A DNA stretch of 64,000 bases, taken from assembly GCF_003202405.1 (NCBI RefSeq), contig NZ_QJHL01000002.1:248001-312000 (forward strand). Reading direction: 5' to 3'. Below are positions 31,872 through 39,827 of this stretch, one piece after another. The DNA comes from Flavobacterium hydrophilum. GTDB lineage: Bacteria; Bacteroidota; Bacteroidia; Flavobacteriales; Flavobacteriaceae. Every line of letters starts with the position of its first letter. The stretch's first letter is position 1. Under the pieces are notes generated by a model. That model was not told the origin of the DNA. It did no database searches and saw only the letters and a list, made by a program, of their open reading frames with translations. The translations under genes were made by a program, and so were the position numbers.

Positions 31872-31908
31872 AAAAGTCAGATTTTCATCAACTGAAAATC
31901 TGACTTTT
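31872..31908 (-). terminator. Intrinsic terminator of LRR gene 3
   Basis: AAAAGTCAGATTTTC pairs with GAAAATCTGACTTTT (15 bp, 7-nt loop), with a T run on the minus strand. It leaves only about 35 bases for a promoter of LRR gene 2. Confidence 0.88.
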
Positions 31909-31926
31909 AGATTAAAATAATTGTAA

Positions 31927-34107
31927 CTATTCTATTATTACTTTTTTAACAGTAGCATCATCTTTATTGATTAAGTATACATAATATACTCCTTTTGGTA
32001 AATCGGATAAGCTGATTGTATTATTAGAATCGCCTGAGTTCAAATTAAAAGATTTTACCAATTGTCCTAATGTATTGTAAACTGTTGCTTTTTCTAACGA
32101 AATATTTGCAATAGTAACTTCGTCTTTTGTTGGATTTGGATAGAGTGTTACTTTATCAAAAACAGAATCTTCAATTCCTAAAGAACAACTTGTAGAATAA
32201 GTAGTTGAAGTTTCTTTAATCTTAGACCAGTTGGTGTTTGAAAAAGCGGCATTGTCTACTTTAATACAGGCAAGCTGGTTGAGTCCAAGAAAAGAAGTAG
32301 CGTAGCTTGCAACGTTTTTTCCGGTTACATTGAGTATAATCATGTTTGTATTATTTCCGTTTTGCAGATTCAAAAATATCAGAGGATTTGATACAACATA
32401 TACAATTGTAAGTTTGCTGTTTTTAGATAAATCCAACGACGTAATTTGATTGGAAAACGCAATCAATCGCTCCAAAAGAAGATTATAAGAAAGATTCAGA
32501 TTTGTTATTTGATTGTTACTGCAATCTAAATTTGTCAGAGATGTGAAATTTTCAATACCCGATAAATCTGTGATGTTACTGTTTGAAAGGTCTAAAGAAG
32601 TAACAGCACTTATATCTGAACTGGAAATTTTGCCATTTAAACCATCGGTATCAATTCCTAAATCAATTAATTTTTGTTCAAAATGACTGTCTTTTAATGT
32701 TATATATTCTACAGTGCAATTGGTATTATAGGTTGCAGTTGCATCTTTAAAAGTGGCCCAATTAGTATTTGAATATTCTGCATCGTCAACCTGAATACAA
32801 CTTAGATTTGGGTTTTCTGTAAAATTTACCGAATTTCCTAAAAGTAAATTATTGCCATTTTTAAGATTTAAACTCGTCAGGTTGTTTGAGCTTACATCAA
32901 GAATTTCAAGCAATGTGTTTTCAGAAATATCTAATGTAGAAAGTTTATTGAATGAAATGTATAGGCTATGTAACTTTTTGCTCTTAGAAAGATTTAAGGT
33001 AGTTAAAAGATTTCTGTGCGCAGATATAGATTCGATTGAATCATTTTTTGTCAAATTTAAATCTGTTATTTTGTTATCAGATATTAAGAGATATTGTAGC
33101 TTTAGGTTTTTTTCTAAGTTTAATAATGAAATTTTGTTATTAGAACAATCTAAGTCTCTCAGGGAATCATTTTTAGTGAGATTAATAGTAGTCAAATTAT
33201 TATTCGTACAATCTAAATATCTCAAATCTTTAAAATCTTCAATTCCTGTTAAATCAGAAATATTACTTGATGATACATTCAAAAATGGTTCATATTGGAT
33301 ATTCTCTTTTAAAATTTTTCCGTCAGGAATCCCTTCATCAAAGCCAAGTTCAATTAATTTATTTTCAAAATTAAGATCAGGAATTAAGGTATATAAGATT
33401 GGTTTTGGGGCATTATATATTGCAGTAATTTCCTGCGATGTTAAAACGCGATTCCAAATTCCGATGTCGTCTATTGAACCTTCAAAGTAATTATTTGATT
33501 TATTCTTTCCTATTCTAAAAAGATTTCCAAACCCATTAGTGTATAAATCGGCAGATCCACTTAACTTTAATTGATTATTTATATACAATGAAAATGTGTT
33601 AGTTTCATCATTAAAAACCATAGCAAAAAACGTCCACTCATTGTTAAAATAATCGTCCTGAGATTGAAAAGTTTTAGAGTCAAATTGTATGTCTAAATAT
33701 CCTTTGCGATAAAAACTGATTTTAAACCAATAATTTGGATCAGATACATTTCCATAGTTCAAAAGACAAAAATCAAGTTCTTCTGATACATATGGGATAT
33801 CAGCCTGAAACCATCCCGTAATTGTTCGTGATCCTCCTTTCAAAGGATAGTTTTTTACATCGGCCTCTATATTACTGCTTGTTCCATTGAAATAGTAGGC
33901 GCTCCTGCGCTGTCCAAATCTATCTTGGGTTTGTTCAACATCTACAGCAATTCCATGAGAACCATTTCCGCTGATATCATTTGCATTTCCATTAAATGGA
34001 TAATAGGCAAGAAGGCCATCCGAAGGGATATAATCCGGAATATCTGAAGATTGTGCATAAATAGAAAAATTGGCAAGTAAGAGAATAAAAAGTAGTTTTG
34101 TTTTCAT
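31927..34107 (-). CDS. LamG-like plus leucine-rich-repeat T9SS surface protein 3
   Basis: 726 residues from the ATG at 34107 (signal peptide MKTKLLFILLLANFSIYAQ); a longer frame from 34143 adds 12 unlikely residues. After the signal come a LamG/concanavalin-like domain (about 25-215: LLAYYPFNGNANDISGNGSH, WTFFAMVFNDETNT, GSIDDIGIWNRVLT), an LRR block, a second entry module plus LRRs, and a T9SS type A tail (VTLYPNPTKDEV). LamG domains often bind sugars or proteins, so carbohydrate adhesion is plausible. It is the first and largest of the three LRR genes. Confidence 0.9.
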   Translation of the reverse strand: MKTKLLFILLLANFSIYAQSSDIPDYIPSDGLLAYYPFNGNANDISGNGSHGIAVDVEQTQDRFGQRRSAYYFNGTSSNIEADVKNYPLKGGSRTITGWFQADIPYVSEELDFCLLNYGNVSDPNYWFKISFYRKGYLDIQFDSKTFQSQDDYFNNEWTFFAMVFNDETNTFSLYINNQLKLSGSADLYTNGFGNLFRIGKNKSNNYFEGSIDDIGIWNRVLTSQEITAIYNAPKPILYTLIPDLNFENKLIELGFDEGIPDGKILKENIQYEPFLNVSSSNISDLTGIEDFKDLRYLDCTNNNLTTINLTKNDSLRDLDCSNNKISLLNLEKNLKLQYLLISDNKITDLNLTKNDSIESISAHRNLLTTLNLSKSKKLHSLYISFNKLSTLDISENTLLEILDVSSNNLTSLNLKNGNNLLLGNSVNFTENPNLSCIQVDDAEYSNTNWATFKDATATYNTNCTVEYITLKDSHFEQKLIDLGIDTDGLNGKISSSDISAVTSLDLSNSNITDLSGIENFTSLTNLDCSNNQITNLNLSYNLLLERLIAFSNQITSLDLSKNSKLTIVYVVSNPLIFLNLQNGNNTNMIILNVTGKNVASYATSFLGLNQLACIKVDNAAFSNTNWSKIKETSTTYSTSCSLGIEDSVFDKVTLYPNPTKDEVTIANISLEKATVYNTLGQLVKSFNLNSGDSNNTISLSDLPKGVYYVYLINKDDATVKKVIIE
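31935..32681 (-). repeat. Near-identical 747-bp block shared by LRR genes 2 and 3 (copy in gene 3)
   Basis: Partner of 30056-30802 with no indels seen. Upstream leaders of the two genes (CATTAAGAGTTTC, TTTGCAATGATA words) are also alike, so the genes arose by duplication and the 3' block was later homogenised or more recently copied. Confidence 0.9.
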
Positions 34108-34260
34108 AAATTTCATTAAGAGTTTCAATTTGCAATGATACAAATTATAAGTGATTTCCTTATTTAATAAATGTTATATGTCCAGTTTATAATTGTTTAG
34201 GCTAATTTTAAAATATTTATTTCAGAAACAAAATTCATAACACATTGTTAACAGTTAGTT

Positions 34261-34273
34261 TTTTGTAACAAAA
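34261..34273. promoter_or_regulatory. TTTTGTAACAAAA palindrome before the S8 peptidase gene
   Basis: Identical to the word at 3613-3625 and similarly placed, 47 bases before the ATG. Possible common regulator of secreted peptidases; may be chance. Confidence 0.35.
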
Positions 34274-34320
34274 AAGCATAATTTAGTCCCAACTTTAACT
34301 TTTACATTATATATAGATAC

Positions 34321-35940
34321 ATGAGCCATATAAAATCACTCAATTTATCTGCTTTTGCATTACTTGTTTTAGCAGGATGCAGCGCTACTTTGCAGGCGCA
34401 AGTTTCAACTCAAAAAGAATTTATTACCGCACCTTCAGCTATTGTTAAAAAAGCACCGGTTACTGAAAATGAACTAAAAAGGTGGAGTCATCTTGATCTG
34501 ATCAAAGATTCTATTCCGGGAATGAGTGTGGACAAAGCATATGCTGAATTATTACAAGGAAAAACAGGTCAAAAAGTAATTGTTGGAGTTGTAGATTCAG
34601 GAGTTGATATCGAGCATGAAGATTTAAAGGGAGTAATCTGGACAAATCCAAAGGAAATTCCCGGCAATGGAATCGATGATGACAAAAATGGTTACATTGA
34701 TGATATTCACGGATGGAACTTTCTTGGAGATGTTGTTGATGAAAACCTCGAAATGACCCGTATCGTTAAAAAAGGCGATGACGGTTCACAGCAATATAAA
34801 GATGCACTGGCACAATACACTGAAAAATACGACAAAGCTTTAAAAGATAAGGAACAGGTAGATTTTTTACTGGATGTACACAAAACTATCAAAACAGCTT
34901 TAAATAAAACGACTTATAAAGTTGAAGATTTGAATACAATCACTTCTACTGATCCAAAAGTGGCAAGAAGTAAGATGGTAATGACGCAAATTTTCACAAA
35001 TGCCGGGCCAACTTTTGACCCTGAAGCTGAATTAGAAGATTACAGAGAACATGTTTACAATGAATTAAATTTCAACTTAAACAAAGATTTTGACGGAAGA
35101 AAAGTTTTAGGCGATAACGCAGAAGACATTAAAAGTACTAAATACGGAAACAATATTGTGTTTGGACCGGATAAGGAAAAAGCACTTCACGGAACGCACG
35201 TTGCCGGAATTATTGCTCAGGTTCGTAACAATAATTTAGGTGGAGACGGTGTTGCCAATAATGTTGAAATACTGACTGTAAGAGCAGTTCCGGACGGAGA
35301 TGAATATGACAAAGATATTGCATTGGCAATTCGTTATGCAGTAGATAATGGCGCAAAAGTGATTAACGGAAGTTTCGGAAAAAGCTTTTCTCCACAAAAA
35401 AAATGGGTATATGATGCTATAAAATATGCAAAGAAAAAAGATGTTTTAATTGTTCATGCTGCAGGTAATGACGGTTATAATATCGATGAAACAAAAAACA
35501 TTAATTACCCAAATGATTCTGAAGATAACATTAAAGAATTTGCAGATAATCTGATCACAATTGGAGCTATTAATAAGGCTTATGGACAAAATGTAGTAGC
35601 AGGGTTTTCTAACTTCGGAAAATTAAATGTAGATGTTTTTGCTCCGGGTGAAGAAATTTATGCAACAATTCCAAACAATAAATATAAATATCTGCAGGGA
35701 ACTTCAATGGCGTCTCCAAACGCAGCAGGAGTTGCGGCTTTGATTCGTTCATACTATCCAAAGCTAAAAGCAGCTCAGGTCAAAAAGATTTTAATGGATT
35801 CCGGAGTGGCTCTTCCTGAAAAAGTGGTTTTAGGTGAAGAGAAACCAGAAGCAGTTTCTGCCACAGAATCATCAAAAACAGCTAAAATGGTGAATGCCTA
35901 TAATGCTTTATTGATGGCTGAAAAATTGTCTAAAAAATAA
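34321..35940 (+). CDS. S8 family (subtilisin-like) serine peptidase, lipoprotein-type signal
   Basis: 539 residues. The N-terminus LNLSAFALLVLAGC has a lipobox, so C20 may be lipidated and the enzyme held in the outer membrane; cleavage after LQAQ is the alternative. Catalytic triad: D92 (VVDSGVD), H290 (HGTHVAGIIA) and S462 (GTSMASPNAAG). Asp and His are about 198 residues apart, with a charged, largely helical insert (about 145-285); typical subtilisins have about 30-40. GIDDDKNGYIDD may bind calcium. There is no T9SS tail. A strong terminator follows. Confidence 0.92.
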   Translation: MSHIKSLNLSAFALLVLAGCSATLQAQVSTQKEFITAPSAIVKKAPVTENELKRWSHLDLIKDSIPGMSVDKAYAELLQGKTGQKVIVGVVDSGVDIEHEDLKGVIWTNPKEIPGNGIDDDKNGYIDDIHGWNFLGDVVDENLEMTRIVKKGDDGSQQYKDALAQYTEKYDKALKDKEQVDFLLDVHKTIKTALNKTTYKVEDLNTITSTDPKVARSKMVMTQIFTNAGPTFDPEAELEDYREHVYNELNFNLNKDFDGRKVLGDNAEDIKSTKYGNNIVFGPDKEKALHGTHVAGIIAQVRNNNLGGDGVANNVEILTVRAVPDGDEYDKDIALAIRYAVDNGAKVINGSFGKSFSPQKKWVYDAIKYAKKKDVLIVHAAGNDGYNIDETKNINYPNDSEDNIKEFADNLITIGAINKAYGQNVVAGFSNFGKLNVDVFAPGEEIYATIPNNKYKYLQGTSMASPNAAGVAALIRSYYPKLKAAQVKKILMDSGVALPEKVVLGEEKPEAVSATESSKTAKMVNAYNALLMAEKLSKK

Positions 35941-35965
35941 AATTTTATCGTTTTTAATAATCTAA

Positions 35966-36001
35966 CTACAAGTTTACAATATCACTTTTGTAAACTTGTA
36001 G
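35966..36001 (+). terminator. Intrinsic terminator of the S8 peptidase gene
   Basis: CTACAAGTTTACAA pairs perfectly with TTGTAAACTTGTAG (14 bp, 8-nt loop), followed by six T. Confidence 0.92.
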
Positions 36002-36020
36002 TTTTTTAAATAATACCGTA

Positions 36021-37901
36021 ATGAAAAAAATTATCCTTCTTTCTTTTTTGAGTTTTGGTTTCCATAATTCTTTTGCTCAAAATACTTCTTATTGGCAACA
36101 ACATGCCGATTATAAAATGGAGGTATCGATGGATGTAAAAAACTACCAGTACAAAGGAAAACAGGAATTGGTTTACACGAACAATTCTGCAGATACTCTG
36201 CGAAAAGTATTTTATCATTTGTTTACAAATGCTTTTCAGCCTGGAAGCGAAATGGATGCACGCCTTCATTTTATAAAAGACCCGGATGGGAGAATGGTGA
36301 CTAAGGTAAAAGGAGCTGATGGAAAAGAGGTAAAACAAAGCCGAATAGAAAATCTGAAACCAAACGAAATTGGATTCTTAAAAATCACAAACTTCAAACA
36401 AGATGGGGCAGTTGCACAAACAAGGGTTTCAGGAACAATCTTAGAAGTAACTTTGGTAAAACCGATTTTACCGAATTCCAAATCGACTTTTACATTAGAT
36501 TTTGACGGACAGGTTCCGGTACAGGTTCGTCGTTCAGGAAGAAATAATTCTGAGGGAGTTGAACTTTCAATGTCGCAATGGTATCCAAAATTAGCCGAAT
36601 TTGATTTTGAAGGCTGGCACGCTGATCCTTACATTGCAAGGGAATTTCACGGAGTTTGGGGAAATTTTGACGTAAAAATTACCATTGATAAAGACTACAC
36701 CATTGGAGGTTCAGGATATTTACAGGATAAAAATGAAATTGGTCATGGTTACGAAGATGAAGGCGTAAAAGTGGTTTATCCAAAGAAAACAAAAACGTTG
36801 ACTTGGCATTTTATCGCGCCAAATGTACACGATTTTACATGGGCAGCAGACAAAGAATATACGCATGATATTGTAAAAGGGCCAAACGATGTCGATTTGC
36901 ATTTCTTTTACAAAAACAATCCAAAAACTACTGAAAACTGGAAACAATTAGAACCTTTAATGGTGAAGGTGATGGATTATTACAATCAAAAAGTAGGACC
37001 TTATCCCTATAAACAATATTCCTTTATTCAGGGTGGAGATGGCGGAATGGAATATGCCATGTGTACACTAATGTTAGGCAACGGAACCCTTGAAGGAATT
37101 TTAGGAACCGCAACGCACGAATTAGGGCATTCCTGGTTTCAGCACATTCTGGCTTCAAATGAATCCAAACATCCCTGGATGGACGAAGGTTTTACAACTT
37201 ACATTGAAGACATGGCATTAAATGAACTGGCTGGAGATAAAAAAGTTTCAAATCCGTTTAAAGCAAATTATGCGGCTTATTACAGCTTAGTAAATTCAGG
37301 TAAAGAACAGCCGCAAACAACACATGGTGACCGTTATGACGAAAACAGACCTTACAGTATTTCATCTTATATTAAAGGAAGTATTTTCCTTTCGCAATTA
37401 GAATATGTAATCGGAAAAGAAAATATTGATGCTGCTTTAAAAAGATATTTCAACGATTTTAAATTCAAACATCCTACTCCAAATGATATTAAAAGATCTG
37501 CAGAAAGAGTTTCAGGGGCAGAATTAGACTGGTATTTGACAGACTGGGCACAAACAACCAATACAATTGATTATGGAATTAAGGAAGTTGCCGATAATTC
37601 AGGAAAAACAACCATTACTTTAGAAAGAATCGGAAGAATGCCAATGCCGATTGATTTAAAAGTGGATTATACAGATGGGACCTCTGAAACGTTCTACATT
37701 CCGTTACGAATGATGAATTTCATTAAGCCGAATCCAAATCCAAACCAAAAAAGAACTGTTTTAGAGGATTGGGCCTGGGCACAATCCAATTACAGTTTTA
37801 CAATTGATAAGAACAAAACGGCAATCAAAAAAATCACCATCGACCCAAGTGGATTAATGGCTGATGTGAAAGGGGCTAATAATGTTTTTGAAGTGAAGTA
37901 A
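36021..37901 (+). CDS. Secreted M1 family metallopeptidase
   Basis: 626 residues. Signal peptide MKKIILLSFLSFGFHNSFAQ, N-terminal beta domain starting YKMEVSMDVKNYQYKGKQEL, and the M1 zinc-binding HELGHSWFQH (residues 366-375) with the downstream Glu in WMDEGFTTYIED. The upstream GGMEYA matches the aminopeptidase substrate motif (usually GAMEN). It probably trims peptides in the periplasm after endopeptidases such as the preceding S8 enzyme. Start and length are normal for this Bacteroidota family. Confidence 0.93.
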   Translation: MKKIILLSFLSFGFHNSFAQNTSYWQQHADYKMEVSMDVKNYQYKGKQELVYTNNSADTLRKVFYHLFTNAFQPGSEMDARLHFIKDPDGRMVTKVKGADGKEVKQSRIENLKPNEIGFLKITNFKQDGAVAQTRVSGTILEVTLVKPILPNSKSTFTLDFDGQVPVQVRRSGRNNSEGVELSMSQWYPKLAEFDFEGWHADPYIAREFHGVWGNFDVKITIDKDYTIGGSGYLQDKNEIGHGYEDEGVKVVYPKKTKTLTWHFIAPNVHDFTWAADKEYTHDIVKGPNDVDLHFFYKNNPKTTENWKQLEPLMVKVMDYYNQKVGPYPYKQYSFIQGGDGGMEYAMCTLMLGNGTLEGILGTATHELGHSWFQHILASNESKHPWMDEGFTTYIEDMALNELAGDKKVSNPFKANYAAYYSLVNSGKEQPQTTHGDRYDENRPYSISSYIKGSIFLSQLEYVIGKENIDAALKRYFNDFKFKHPTPNDIKRSAERVSGAELDWYLTDWAQTTNTIDYGIKEVADNSGKTTITLERIGRMPMPIDLKVDYTDGTSETFYIPLRMMNFIKPNPNPNQKRTVLEDWAWAQSNYSFTIDKNKTAIKKITIDPSGLMADVKGANNVFEVK

Positions 37902-37920
37902 AAACTTCAAATTAGAGTAT

Positions 37921-37962
37921 AAAAAAGGTCCCATGTAGAAATTATTCTAAACGGGACCTTTT
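37921..37962. terminator. Bidirectional terminator between M1 peptidase and threonine dehydrogenase genes
   Basis: AAAAAAGGTCCC pairs with GGGACCTTTT, and inner TAGAA/TTCTA extends the hairpin. Located between convergent genes. Confidence 0.85.
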
Positions 37963-37981
37963 ATTTTAGGATATTGGGTTC

Positions 37982-38920
37982 TTAGCTTAAATGCTCCAGC
38001 ATATCTTTTGTCATCGATTCCAAATCAAACTTATAGTTCCAGTTCCAATCTTTTCTGGCATCAGAATCATCAATACTTGCCGGCCAGCTGTCAGCAATTT
38101 TCTGACGGAAATCAGGATTGTAAGTGATTTCAAATTCCGGAATGTGTTTTTTGATTTCGGCAGCAATCTCTGTTGGCGTAAAACTCATTGCCGCTAAATT
38201 GTATGAAGAATGTATTTTGATTTCTTCAACAGGAGCTTTCATAATGTTGATTGTGGCATCAATGGCATCATCCATATACATCATCGGCATTTTTGTTTCT
38301 GCTGATAAAAAACATTCATATTTTTTATCGGCAATAGCCTTATGAAAAATGTCGACAGCGTAATCTGTAGTTCCACCACCCGGCGGGGTTGACCAGCTGA
38401 TCAGACCGGGATAACGTATGCTGCGTACATCAACTCCGTAAATATTATGATAGTATTCGCACCATCTTTCTCCGGCTTGTTTACTGATTCCATAAACGGT
38501 CGAAGGTTCCATAATGGTATATTGCGGTGTATTTTCTTTTGGCGTTGTGGGGCCAAAAACAGCAATACTTGATGGCCAGAATATCTTTTTTATCTTTTTT
38601 GATTTTGCCAGGTTCAAAACATGAAATAAGGAGTTCATATTCAAATCCCATGCAAAAGCAGGGTTTTTTTCAGCTGTAGCCGATAAAAGTGCGGCCATTA
38701 AATAAATGTCTGTAATGTGATGCACTTCTACAAGATGCTCAATCTGATTAAAATCCAAGGCATTAATTACTTCAAACGGACCCGAATTAACCACATCTGT
38801 ATTTAATTTCCGAATATCAGAAGCAATCACATTTTCTGTTCCGTACAGTTTACGCAGTTTTACAGTCAGTTCTGTCCCAATTTGACCACAGGCTCCAATG
38901 ATTAATATTTTTGGATTCAT
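37982..38920 (-). CDS. L-threonine 3-dehydrogenase, GalE-like SDR type
   Basis: 312 residues from the ATG at 38920, which directly precedes the Rossmann motif GACGQIG (residues 9-15); an ATG 21 bases upstream is less likely. Extended short-chain dehydrogenase: SSIAVFGP, catalytic YGISKQAG (YxxxK), RYPGLISWSTPPGGGTTDYA. The last stretch and the length match, from memory, the NAD-dependent threonine dehydrogenase known in Flavobacterium frigidimaris, which oxidises L-threonine to 2-amino-3-ketobutyrate. A 2-amino-3-ketobutyrate ligase (kbl) is not nearby. Confidence 0.88.
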   Translation of the reverse strand: MNPKILIIGACGQIGTELTVKLRKLYGTENVIASDIRKLNTDVVNSGPFEVINALDFNQIEHLVEVHHITDIYLMAALLSATAEKNPAFAWDLNMNSLFHVLNLAKSKKIKKIFWPSSIAVFGPTTPKENTPQYTIMEPSTVYGISKQAGERWCEYYHNIYGVDVRSIRYPGLISWSTPPGGGTTDYAVDIFHKAIADKKYECFLSAETKMPMMYMDDAIDATINIMKAPVEEIKIHSSYNLAAMSFTPTEIAAEIKKHIPEFEITYNPDFRQKIADSWPASIDDSDARKDWNWNYKFDLESMTKDMLEHLS

Positions 38921-38938
38921 TTGAATAGATTTAAAGAA

Positions 38939-38946
38939 CAAATATA
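38939..38946 (-). promoter_or_regulatory. -7 box of the threonine dehydrogenase gene
   Basis: Minus-strand TATATTTG lies 18 bases before the chosen start at 38920, which supports that start over 38941. Confidence 0.55.
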
Positions 38947-39097
38947 AGGTATTCGTAAATAATGATGCTTTATATAATGTTAAATTATGAATTTAGTAAA
39001 AAATAATATCGTTTTTTATTTAATTCGTTTTCGAAAAGCTTTCTTAAATTGGAGTAAAATGGTTGTAAATCAAAATTCATAATTGTAAATTTACTTG

Positions 39098-39105
39098 TAA
39101 CTTTG
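39098..39105 (+). promoter_or_regulatory. -7 box of the lipoprotein-mfd unit
   Basis: TAACTTTG followed by CA matches TAnnTTTG. It predicts a leader of about 107 bases before the lipoprotein ATG. Confidence 0.5.
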
Positions 39106-39218
39106 CAGCTTAATGTTTTATCAGATGAAATCGCCATTAACAAAAGTTTGCTCATACAAACGCCAATAAATAAAAAGCGATAACATATGTGAGCATTAAA
39201 AAATAAATTTTTACCTAT

Positions 39219-39827
39219 ATGAAATATAAAATAGCTCTTTTTCTGCTTTTAGTTTTTATACTGAACTCCTGTCAGAATGAAAATGAAAGACGTCTTGCAG
39301 AAAATAAAAAAGAAGCAAAAAAGAAAGAAATTATTTTTAATAATATAAATAAGGAATGGTCATTTATTGATGAGCCAATCAATGAAGTTTCAGAAAAAAA
39401 CGTAACCGACTGGAAAGAATGGCGCGAATTTTTGAAAGAACTGGGCGGAAAACCAAAAAAGACGATTGGTGCTTTTCAAAAAAAATCTGATGCAATTGCT
39501 AAAAAGGCAATGGAATTAAACAATAATATTCCGGCACAATTTGATCAGCCACAAATTAAAAGCCGAATTTCGATTTTGATCACCAAAGTAAAAATGATGG
39601 ATTTATTCATTCATTTGCACAAAATTCCGGATGATAAAGTCACTTTTTTAATTGGAGAAATCAACAAAGAATTGGTTTCATTACAGAGACAAATGGATAA
39701 AATTGTAGAGAAAAGCAAAATTCCACAAGAAGAAGGGGAATCCGATTTTTTAAGAATGCTGGATACTGCACGTGCAATCCCGAATTCAATGCCGCCAATA
39801 GATCAAAATTTGCCTAAAGTTGAGTAA
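39219..39827 (+). CDS. Lipoprotein of unknown function upstream of mfd
   Basis: 202 residues. Lipoprotein signal KYKIALFLLLVFILNSC then QN, followed by a Lys/Glu-rich helical stretch (NERRLAENKKEAKKKE) and an all-alpha remainder containing DWKEWREFLKELGGKPKK. No family recognised. The gene overlaps mfd by 8 bases if mfd starts at its TTG, so translation is probably coupled. A functional link between an envelope lipoprotein and transcription-coupled repair is not obvious. Confidence 0.75.
   Translation: MKYKIALFLLLVFILNSCQNENERRLAENKKEAKKKEIIFNNINKEWSFIDEPINEVSEKNVTDWKEWREFLKELGGKPKKTIGAFQKKSDAIAKKAMELNNNIPAQFDQPQIKSRISILITKVKMMDLFIHLHKIPDDKVTFLIGEINKELVSLQRQMDKIVEKSKIPQEEGESDFLRMLDTARAIPNSMPPIDQNLPKVE

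Noticed and set aside
32852..33490. Long open frame of 212 codons antisense to LRR gene 3
   Set aside because: It mirrors the repeated low-complexity LRR codons on the other strand, has no start signals, and resembles no protein. The minus-strand gene has signal peptide, domains and sorting tail.
28511..34107. Periodic 63-base signal in the LRR region considered as a repeat array
   Set aside because: It is explained by 21-residue LRR units in the coding frames.
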